NCBI GenBank assembly: GCA_025786725.1
Contig: JAHLTZ010000005.1
Span: forward strand, 558,001-622,000
Direction: 5' to 3'
DNA from: Syncephalis fuscata
Taxonomy: Eukaryota > Zoopagomycota > Zoopagomycetes > Zoopagales > Piptocephalidaceae
DNA length: 64,000 bases
Positions 47,766 to 57,667 of this stretch are shown piece by piece. Below the pieces are notes generated by a model. It saw only the letters and a program-made list of their open reading frames with translations. It was not told where the DNA came from and did not search any database. A program made the position numbers and the translations under genes. The first letter of the stretch is position 1. Each line of letters begins with the position of its first letter.

Positions 47766-48697
47766 AAATTTATTAGTCATTCAGTATGATTTGGTGGTTA
47801 AAATGACTATTTTTAATAATATGCAATCTATTAAACATAATAGTGGGTGATGAGTGACATCAATTATCAAATACTCATCATTGCAGATTTATTATCTAGT
47901 ATTCATATATCATCACAGTATGTTTTATTACCATCTATACCCGTCATCTTGCTTGATTAGCATTAAAATCATAACTAATCGACATTATCTAGTTTGTTTA
48001 TAAACAATCTTAATAAAACATAACTCCGTTCATATTCATATCATTTGTTATACCAATATAACTCAGTGAACAAACTAAGTGCGATATGTTCACTTTTATT
48101 TATAAAAGAGCTGAAAGCATACCGACAACGGTTATAGACAGCGTATAGCCAATATATAATAAAATGATAAACATTATAATGAATACGCAATATTGAACGA
48201 GATTAGCAATGTTAAAGTTATTGAGCATATATGCATGAGCAGATGACCGACATTAGTTGAAATTTATAAATAATAGTGCTAAAACAAAAACAAAAATAGT
48301 TTTTGATACAGAAAGACTATGCGTGTAGAATAATACATAAAATGATAAATACATGGTGAGAAATCATATAAAACAATGTTAAGGTTATAGTGCATATAGC
48401 GTAATGAGTAGGCTGAGTAAATTATATTGGGACATATAAACAATAAAATGTGTCTAGTATATCGTAGAGTGATATGTAATAGTGTGGGACAGAATGAGAA
48501 TGATATAGCTGAATAGTGTATATATGTATACCGAGTATATGCATACTGGATAATAAATATATGGTAATGAGTATTTTGGACTCTGATGTAAATTATTCCT
48601 AACTTCATGTTTACTAGAAAGAAAGTTTAATTTAAATGTATAAATATTATTAAATGTAATCATTTGACCACCAAATCAAATTGAATGACTAATAAAC
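47766..48697. mobile_element. Foldback-type element with long terminal inverted repeats
   Basis: The ends read 'attagtcattcagtatgatt' at the left and, as reverse complement, 'attagtcattcaatttgatt' at the right, continuing as TTGGTGGT on both. A second inner pair matches over ~70 bp (47850-47920 against about 48520-48600 reversed), with 'aaatactcat' and 'tttattatc(t/c)agtat(t/g)cata'. No transposase is encoded, so a non-autonomous foldback or MITE is likely. Confidence 0.7.
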
Positions 48698-49224
48698 TGA
48701 TTAATGTAAAAAATTATCTTTATTTAATTAATAAATAATGTAATATATACAATCCATAAATCTAATGGCATTGTACATAAAAAGACTATAAACAAATCGA
48801 AATACAGATTAGTGAATTACTTAAGTGGTGAAATAAAAGAAATAATAAAAACCAATAGCATAAAAGCAAATATATTCATAGAATATGTCATCAGTAAAAC
48901 AATGGTAATAAGAAGAATATATAACAAACAATAAAGACAAATATATTCATAGAACAATGTTATTAGTAAATAAGAAGAATGATATCAATACATAAAAAAA
49001 TGTCATTATCATAGAACATGGTATTATAATTAGCAACTAAACTTTTAAGCATTGGATTCAATATATAAGCAACAGTGTTTATTGAATGTTAAATAAAATA
49101 CTTGTAAACATACCTATTCTAAACCACATATTTGCATATATAATTAAATAGTGATCCATAAAAAAAGAGTTAACAAAAAAATAGTATAAATGATCATACC
49201 TAACACACCACCTTAGTCTGCCAA

Positions 49225-49372
49225 AACTACAGGCGGTGTGGAATCGGGATGTCATGGTAAGCAAGGATATTTTTATATTATCGAATCAATCTGGGAGGCA
49301 AATGGCAGACCAGCTGAGTTTGCCAGACCATCTCAAACCAATACAATCACCGCCGAGGACGCGGGTTCAGTC
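49225..49372. repeat. Dispersed GC-richer repeat, copy B
   Basis: Related to 29363-29480 and, over a shorter part, to about 30495-30540. The shared core reads 'gtggaatcggga' followed by 'gacagacc(g/a)gctgagttt' and 'ccatctc'. It could be relics of a decayed gene or element; it does not resemble a tRNA. Confidence 0.55.
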
Positions 49373-49844
49373 TTCTTCCAGTAAGACTATTTAGATATCA
49401 AATGTAAGTTGTATTGAAATATTTAATATTATTACTAGTACAATGTTTTGTTACATTTAATCAATTTTATGGAAATAATAATGGGCAATAATATTACGTT
49501 AATATTTATCGTGAATGATCATTTAAGCATAAATTAATCAAATCAAGTCATTAAAATCTATTGCGCTGGAGTGGGTGGGGCGTAAAGTAAATGTCAGCCT
49601 AGTACTTTAATAATGATTTACGCAATAAATAAAATATACAGTTTTACTTTAAAAAAGATCAGTCGCAATTAGCTACATAAATTGCGTGTAAATAAGGCGG
49701 CAAACTAACAAACCGGTAAAAAAAAAGCGTACTCCAATAAATATGCATTTAAAGTAACACAGTATACGTACGCTTTCTGAAATTCTCATAATTTTTTTGT
49801 AGCAATTTTACTTCAAATAGTTAAAGCGTTATTTTTTTAAAGAT

Positions 49845-51668
49845 ATGAAACGTATGCTTTCTTATTACACTGCCGCTAGCTCTTTTTTGGAAGATATACT
49901 TTTTTATAGTTCACTGATGCATACAAAGTATTTTATATTAGTTGGTGCCACTATATTAACCATCGTGGCTTCACATATAACGCTTATCCCCGCCGCTAAA
50001 TCCGATGCGGATCAAAGTGCCAGCGATGCTATGGCTGTAAAGAACTTTCAAGACTACATACGTATTCGTACCGAGCAGCCAAATCCAGACTACAAATCGG
50101 CCATGACATTTCTGAAACAACTGGCCGATGAAATCAATCTATCGTTCAAAACTGTGGAGCCAGTTGCAAATAAGCCGGTGGCCATTCTTACATGGACTGG
50201 CGCTGATGCTAGTTTACCAAGCATTATGCTTAATTCGCATACTGACGTTGTGCCGGTGTTTAAGGTATCCATCGACTGATAGTAACAATATACACAACCA
50301 ATTTGTACTAACTAGTAACTAGGACCAATGGACACACGATCCATTTGCCGCTGAACGTGTACGACAAGACAACGGCGACTACAAAATATTTGGGCGTGGC
50401 ACGCAAGACATGAAGGTAGTCGGCATTTCGTAAGTACATGTATAAAATCCAATTACCGCAACTAACCAGACATTTAGCTATATCGAAGCATTACGAAGAC
50501 TTAAACAAGATGGATGACAACCACGTCGCACACTACATCTTACATATGTGCCAGATGAAGAACTCGGAGGAGCCACAGGCATGGCCGTATTTTGCAAGAC
50601 GAAAGAGTTCAACGACTTAAACATTGGATTTTCTTTAGACGAAGGTAAGCATGATATTAATAATTGTGACGTTTAATGCTTATTGTCTAAAGGCCAAGCC
50701 AGTCCTAGTAGCAACTATATCTTGTACTATGATGAGCGTGTTGGATGGCCATTCACAGTTAAAGCAAGGGGAAGTACTGGTCATGGCAGTCAATTTATTC
50801 AAAACACGGCTTCACAAAAGCTGGTAGGTACAGTTATATTGATAATTCTTTGTATTTAAACATGCTTTAGATGAACGCTATTAATGATTTTCTTGTGTAT
50901 CGCCATGAACAAGAAGAGCTTTTAAAGACAGGAAGTCACAATGGCAAGCCACTCACTCTTGGAGATGTCACTACTATTAATCTTACTATGTTAAAGGCAA
51001 GTAGTTTTTATTTATATTTTTTACCATATTAACTATGCAACTAGGGAGGTGTTCAGTCCAATGTGGTGCCAGCCGAAATGGAAGCAGGTAGGTTGAATAA
51101 AGTGGCCATCAGCTAAACTCCATGTTTATTTACCTAATTAGTATTTGATTTCCGCATAACACCACATACTGACTTTGAAAAGCTTTCGCAATGGCTTGAT
51201 AGCGTTGCTGCCAAAAACAAGTAAGTAATTTAACTCAATATTCCTAGTTATTTACAATTTTCACCACCAGCGTAACACTTATATTTAAAGATGATATACG
51301 AGCGATATCTACAAAACCTCCTACTGGTACTGATCGTTGGCAACGAATAATAGAAAAAACATGCAAAGACTTGTAAGCTACTTGAAATTTAATAATATTT
51401 GATATTAACTTTAAATTTAGAAACATTACCGTTAATCCAGAGATATTCCCTGCGGCCACCGGTAAGAATGATACAGCAGCATAAATGCAATCTTATGTTG
51501 TTATTAGATGCACGTTTTTTACGAAAGCTCGGATTACCAGCATTTGGTATATCACCAATACGTAACACACCAATTCTACTGCATTCCGATGACGAATTTA
51601 TGTACGAAAGTGTTTATTTGGAAGGCATTGTGTTTTACAAGAATTTGATTAAAAACTTGGCAAATTAA
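49845..51668 (+). pseudogene. Chimeric aminoacylase-1-like copy with premature TGA
   Basis: Second M20/aminoacylase-1 gene, inverted relative to 7334-8828. Exon 1 is 49845-50264 and exon 2 is 50323-50429. From about 49988 to 50636 it is almost identical to the first copy, introns included. Beyond that it is a diverged paralogue with additional introns (after DEG, QKL, MLK, MEA and PAAT). The diverged part is closer to typical ACY1: 'SLDEGQASP', 'GHGSQFIQNTASQKL', 'PAATDARFLRKLGLPAFG', 'ILLHSDDEFMYESVYLEG'. In exon 3 the codon at 50515-50517 is TGA where the intact copy has TGG (Trp). All other exons stay open and in frame, so inactivation is recent. A readthrough or error is possible. Confidence 0.85.
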
Positions 51669-52136
51669 TGGCCATTATAATCAAAGTAAGATTTGGAGTA
51701 TTTGTCACTGAATATTTAAATGTTATTAAATAAATCACTTTGATTTTAAAATGTCAATATTCTGCCTGTTAATAGTAATGAAGCAATGAGAATCAATTAA
51801 TCATCACTGTGTTGTACAACATTGATAATTACACTACAGCATAGCTAGTATTATCGATAATTATATTGGTGTTTGTTTACACTTTGTCGCTATGCTTAAG
51901 TAGTTAGAAAATTACTATACGATTCGTTTACAATAAATGATATACAACACGTAACAATACATAAGCTTTACTCATGTCTAATATCTATCTTATAATAATA
52001 ACAGTTTAACATGATTGTTTGTATTACTGAATATTGGTTCAATACAGATAATTAAGATATAGCTTATTACAGACTACGATGATGGCAACTAACTACATTA
52101 ATCTATAATAAATGTAAATCAATGTTTTTTATAATA

Positions 52137-53470
52137 TCCACAACTTGGCTGCATAATTGGCCAATTCATGGTAACACTTGTACATGTTTCCAATGTTCTT
52201 AAAATACTGTGTTTCAATGCAAATAAGTTAATGTTTAAAAGTAAAAACTTTGTAATACTTAGGTTTGATCTTTATTGTAGTTTGATATAACAAAGTGGTA
52301 TCATGAATGGGGATCTTATACTGAAATGAAGGATTCTAACTTACTAAGTTTGAATAGAAACAAATACAGCACAGTTTACGTATATTAAAAATATATTTTG
52401 ATAATTAGTTTAAAGCCTCCACAATTAGTTGAATTAAAAGATCATATCATTGGATATTGCTGGTTTTTGTTGTTTGCTTTCATTCTCGTCGGCTATTCTT
52501 GATGCACTAATTTAACATGTACCAACTGTATTATACATACTTGTTATAAAGATTTATAACAAGCATTCCATGTCACACATCATATTTTCAAACAAGTTTT
52601 ACTACAGTATGGCATAGCTAAGTGCATAGCATAAATAAACTACACTGAAGTGGTTGATAAACTATGTCATGTGCCGTTCTATCATTGCTTCTTGTGATTA
52701 TGTGCCTATCTCTTGGATAGTCAGCATATTTGTTTTTCCGTTGTTTTAATACACCATTTAGTTATTATATTTGTATTGCAATACTACTATCATATACTAT
52801 CACTTTTACTAGTTAAATAGAGCGTCGTTTTCTGTAAGTATAAATGCATTACAGTTAGTTACATCTGGTGTAATTACAATACACTACTCATTTGAATAAC
52901 GGCATTAGTAGTTTATTATGTTATTATGTTATTGGCTATACTATTGTTATCAAACTGATACATACATATCGTGTACGATTTTACTTTTAGCTTTTAATTT
53001 CAATGTGTGCACACTGCTGTTTATTGATAAGTTAAATAAAACACGTTAATCATATAGTATGCTGTGTATTATTTAATACTATTATGCGGTTTGTTTTATC
53101 AGCAATTTATTGATAAACTAATGTGATCGGGAGTCAAAACAATATTTGATAATAGGCGTGCAATTAAACTAAACATTTGTTCTTTCAAAAATAAAGCTGA
53201 ATGGTGATTCTGTTAACAAATATGACTGCTAGTATGACGCAATAAACAAAATAATTCAAATCTGCAACACGTAAAGCTAGCACTAAACAAACAACAGCTC
53301 TGGATAAAACAATGTTCAATACGCTTGAAATAGTATAAAACATAACAAATGAAGAATAAAAAGTATACGGCTGCAGTAAGTAAAGTACGTTGAAGCCTAT
53401 AGAGAATAAACAGAATTAATATAAAATGGGAATGATATGAATGAGTAACGAATGTACGAGTACAGGACAA
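52137..53470. repeat. Right arm of 1.3 kb inverted repeat
   Basis: Reverse-complement partner of 6020-7335. It begins with a remnant of the last codons of the left-type aminoacylase CDS ('acttggctgcataattgg'), although the local gene copy ended about 470 bp earlier at 51668. No gene is inside. Confidence 0.9.
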
Positions 53471-54124
53471 TAAATCTACGATAATTAATATTTCGATCAT
53501 TGACGTCATTCAGCATTCATAATCATGTAAATAAACGAATGTGTAGTTCAATATATTAAATGTTGCCGAATGTTGCCATTTGACCTTCAAAGCACACCAA
53601 TTCTAGGCATATATATAGTAATATTGCTGTAATGCGTTTGATACAACTGAGTGGCGTGTTGCAACAATAGAATATGCATGTAAGCAATAAGTTGTGTGTA
53701 CTGGGATTTATGCTTATTGAATGTAAATTGCGTGTTTGGCTTCAAATTATTTTGTTTTATTTTCATATTTATGCTAAAAAAATGACTGTAAGCTAGATGT
53801 GCATAATCATTTACAATAAAAATAATAGCTCAGTAATAGTTTTGATGGTACAATACAGTTTATCAAGAAACACATCTGATATTCGAACGTGTTTTTATTG
53901 GACAGCAATGGAACTTCATGAGCAATAATATTAGGCAGCAATGTTACATCAGAAATATTTCCAGTAAATGGCAAGCTCATGTACCTCGCAGTTAGTATCG
54001 ATGTATACACGTGAATCAATGACGTTTATAGAGCGTTCATTTCTTAAAAAGCAAGACCGGTTTTTAATCATGCTATTAACTGATATATATTGCACGTGGT
54101 GTCGGAATCGACATATTTTTTTTA

Positions 54125-54313
54125 TTAAATAGTCTGTTGTCCGCGGAATTTATATCGTGCTTCAAGCAACTGTCCAATAAACATTAGGTGTTGATTTAAT
54201 CTTTCTACCAATGGAGATGGCCAAATATGCAATTCAAAGTTATTGGTTGTTACATCCATGACCATAAGGTACTTTTCAGTTGCAGGTAAAAAAAACACGT
54301 TGATCATCACCAC
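54125..54313 (-). other. Possible exon relic
   Basis: A 62-codon open stretch whose composition looks protein-like ('FFLPATEKYLMVMDVTTNNF', 'LHIWPSPLVERLNQHLMFIG'). It has no clear splice partners, and its upstream side overlaps the promoter of the ML-domain gene. It is unrecognised and could be the last exon of an unseen gene or chance. Confidence 0.25.
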
Positions 54314-54367
54314 GAGATCAAGTGCTTTTACCGGTTTTGCTCACCCAACCAGGTGCTAAAGCGGAAC

Positions 54368-54375
54368 TATAAAAA
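54368..54375 (+). promoter_or_regulatory. TATA box of the ML-domain gene
   Basis: 'tataaaaa' about 105 bp upstream of the ATG at 54474. Confidence 0.6.
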
Positions 54376-54473
54376 GTTTTCTAGAAGCCGATGGCGTAGC
54401 CATAAGAATTAGTTCTGTCTCATGCCTCATAATATTATCTTACAAGTAAATACTTTGTATACCATTCTTCTGA

Positions 54474-55403
54474 ATGCATATCCGGGCTACTGTCCTTTTC
54501 GTGGCATTAATAGTGGCTGATGCGACTTTAGGACATGTAGACGGAGCTCAAATATCGGACGACACCAATAGTAATAATAATAATAATAATGGCGAAGGTT
54601 CCGGCGTAGGCAATCTGCATCGGCCTACTTTTGATTTTCAAAATAACCGATTGGCATCATTCGGCCGCAACAGCTTTATTGGCGTTACAGCCAGCAAACT
54701 TGAGGAGAAAAATAACCAGCTTCTTGATCGTCATTTTGCTAGGCACGACAGACTGGATAAAATTGTTAACGCGCAAACCTGGCCATTTGAACGCGTAGCT
54801 GAAGCAAATGCAGCGGTAGCAAGCCAATTAGCCAGTAACAATAATGAATTACCCACTCCAGTCGATAGACCCACATTAAGAAAACAAAGAACCAGCACTT
54901 TTTTCGGCGATTTTGGAAGTCCACGGCTACGCGCAGGCCTTACTAATATTTTTAAAAAACTATCCCCCAACACCGATGGTGTATCATCAGAGCCTGTCAA
55001 TACCCAGCTTCAGTTTGCGCCATGTAAAAGAAGCCGTTTTAAAACCGGACAAATCAACTCTATTATGGTAAACCAGCATCCTATCGTTCCAGGCACCAAG
55101 CTGGCGATCGTCATTGGTGGACAATTCAAGACTCCTATTCTTCCTGGGTCCGTTATACACTTGACAGGCCGTTTTGATTTTCTAAAATACGAGCTTGCAG
55201 TGGATATATGCGAAGAAGAAAAGAAGCATGGCTTTAGTTGTCCGCTCTATCCAGGATATCAAGATTTACACATATCATTGCCAGTGCCTGAAGATCTACC
55301 CGATAACATGGTAATAAATGCCTCTATTAAGGGAGTGGACTCTGATGGATTCACGATATTTTGCGTTGATGCAGATGAAATAGTTTTTGATTCTAATCAC
55401 TAG
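54474..55403 (+). CDS. Secreted ML-domain (MD-2/NPC2-like) lipid-binding protein
   Basis: A single exon of 309 aa. It has a signal peptide (MHIRATVLFVALIVADATLG), a long pro-region of about 160 residues with an Asn run and no known fold, and then a C-terminal ML domain of about 125 residues. The domain shows 'FAPCKRSRFKTGQINSIMV', 'HPIVPGTKLAIVIGGQF', 'VIHLTGRFDFLKYELAVDIC', 'HGFSCPLYPGYQDLHISLPV' and 'FTIFCVDADEIVF'. The Cys positions match the conserved ML disulfides. Family members bind sterols or phosphatidylglycerol/phosphatidylinositol. The extended N-terminal region is unusual, since typical fungal PG/PI-TP proteins are about 170 aa. Confidence 0.85.
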   Translation: MHIRATVLFVALIVADATLGHVDGAQISDDTNSNNNNNNGEGSGVGNLHRPTFDFQNNRLASFGRNSFIGVTASKLEEKNNQLLDRHFARHDRLDKIVNAQTWPFERVAEANAAVASQLASNNNELPTPVDRPTLRKQRTSTFFGDFGSPRLRAGLTNIFKKLSPNTDGVSSEPVNTQLQFAPCKRSRFKTGQINSIMVNQHPIVPGTKLAIVIGGQFKTPILPGSVIHLTGRFDFLKYELAVDICEEEKKHGFSCPLYPGYQDLHISLPVPEDLPDNMVINASIKGVDSDGFTIFCVDADEIVFDSNH

Positions 55404-55546
55404 CTGTTTTAATTTTTACTAATGTTAACCAACAGTGTATTACCACTCAAACTGCGCTTTAATTAATTAAATTGTTGACCAATTCATACTGAATGTAAAT
55501 TTGGTGCACTGATATAACGTTTGTTTATTTATTAAAGTATCATGCA

Positions 55547-57667
55547 TCAACCATGATTTTTTAGTAGCAATTTATTATTTGCCTGCGCTTGTTTGGCCAT
55601 TTGCTTTATAACAATTTGAGTAGCACCCTTTAAACCCAGGTAAGGAACGTGCATGGCACTGGAAGAAACTTGGCCCTTGGAATATCCTGGATCGATGGCA
55701 ATAAAACCTGAATATACCCAATTCTCGGCTAATGGTAATGAGGAAGGTTCGGTAATTTCAATCTCAACAACACGGCTGTTTCCAGCTTCAACATGAATCA
55801 AGTTTGGTTTAAACACAACCTTGGCAGATGCGCTACTATGCTGTGGTACAAATACTGACTTGCCATTAAAATTGATGCCGCGAACCGAAGGTGTTGATCT
55901 ATGTACTAATGTGTATGACTGTGCTTTTTCCAAATTATTAGTAATTGTAATTTTTGCCGAGTAATAACGCCGGATGGCGTGATGGTCTTTTTTCTTCTAA
56001 AAGCTTCGGTGGATAATTCAAGTGCACCGGGTAATACCTGTGTGGCATTTGCAATAAGTGTCCAAGCATTTAATAAACCGGCACCTTGATGAGCAACCGA
56101 GTCCAGTACTTTGCCATCGAATGAAGTCAATGGGACGCTAGAACTTCTTAATGCGGCCTTTAAGCCATTAATTGGCATTCGACTTTTGTTTTCCAAGCGA
56201 TTTACGCCAAGTTTTTCAAATAAAAGAGCAATTATACCTGCAGCGTAAGGTGAAGACATAGATGTACCCGACATAAGCATGTAATTTTCTTTCTTGCTGC
56301 TCAGTGTTGTGGTGAAAAGATTTCTTCCAGGAGCCAGTATGTCTGGATTCAACTGTACTTTTAATGTGGGTCCCCATGATGAAATAGTTCTGTTATCAAT
56401 ATGCTCCGGCAACTCTATTGAAATGGTTTTATCCAGAAAATCCCAATCGATATTTGGATTCTGTTGAACATGCGGTGTTATCATATTGCTGATTTCGGAA
56501 ATAATTGCATAGAATGGTATATCACACATAATTGTCTGCTCAATGTCAAACGATAATGGTGCCATGACACCAATAGCCTATTTAATTTAGCTTCACGAAT
56601 TAGATCGCTGGCAGAGCAATGGAACTCGTTCACTAAAGCTACATGACCAGCAACATTGTCTTTGAATTTACATTGTTTGTTTTCTGGAGTTCCATCCAGT
56701 GCGGAAAACGAATACCCACTGTTTGTACGGGAGGCTGGCTATTTGCACAAATAGTGCTATATGGAAACAAGTTGTTAGTAAACTCTGGCCGAAAGACACG
56801 TGCTATAATAGATGGCACATTTGCTGCTCCAACGATATAACAGATGGTAGTCCAGAAGGAAAATAATTTTTCCACATAGAGTCTTCTACACGATTACCAA
56901 CGCTTGCAAGCACTGCAATGTTTAGGCTGGCGGCAGTTTCAAATGCTTTTAAAACATCTTCAGTGACATAATTTGCTGAAATGATCATAGACACGTTGAT
57001 TATGTCCATATGATGGGCTATTGCCTGGTTAATAGCTTTGCCTAAAGCAGGTACACTTATCTTCCATTACATCCAGCAATACGATAAGCGCCAAGAATGG
57101 CGTCCGGCGCCACGCCAACAAATGTATCTGTTTTTGCTGCAATAATTCCAGCAACGGCTGTACCATGTCCGTGATAATCATTCGGATATGGGCCCTCTAC
57201 AGGTTTATTTTTGCCATTGAACTTATCACCAACAAAATCATGACCAAAAGCAATTTTAGAGCGCACTCCAGAGCTATCTCTAAATGCAGGATGATCATAA
57301 TCTATACCGGTGTCGACAATGCCTATCTTGATACCTTTACCAGTTAGCTTAAGCTTTTCGTGAACGTCATTTACTCTAGTAGCAAATTTCACCACTGGAG
57401 GTGGATGACGTTCCGAAGATCCCTTAAGAGATACCAGTGGTCCTTGTGGACTTGTAAAATAGGTTAGATCATCACTTAATAGGCGTCGTTTCAGCTGGAC
57501 ATGTCGACTATTTGATTTAATATTGATTTCAGCAGGACTGTTTGATACAGTGTATTCTGAAGCCAGCCAGGAATTGGAGTCGGCAAATTGTTATCGTTAT
57601 TTGACCTAGCTAGTGCAGACTGCACGTATAAAGTCAACGTCGCTCCAACAACGATTGGGTAAAACAT
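55547..57667 (-). pseudogene. Subtilisin-like serine protease (S8) relic
   Basis: A secreted subtilase by origin: signal-peptide start (MFYPIVVGATLTLYVQSALA), prodomain, 'GIVDTGIDYDHPAF' (Asp), 'DYHGHGTAVAGIIAA' (His), 'GDKFNGK', 'MSGTSMSSPYAAGIIALLF' (Ser) and a C-terminal beta domain. The reading frame changes about six times: near 57585, 57060, 56840, 56700, 56590 and 55930. Each change corresponds to loss of one base relative to a continuous protein. The change near 57060 could instead be a 29-nt intron. The catalytic triad is still visible, so decay is not old. Confidence 0.85.

Noticed and set aside
49225-49372. tRNA-derived SINE
   Set aside because: No A/B-box pair or tRNA cloverleaf could be recognised, only similarity between copies.
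50515-50517. TGA read as tryptophan (code reassignment)
   Set aside because: TGA ends TFIIIA, CAF-1 and other genes at the expected length, and the intact paralogue has TGG. A point mutation is simpler.
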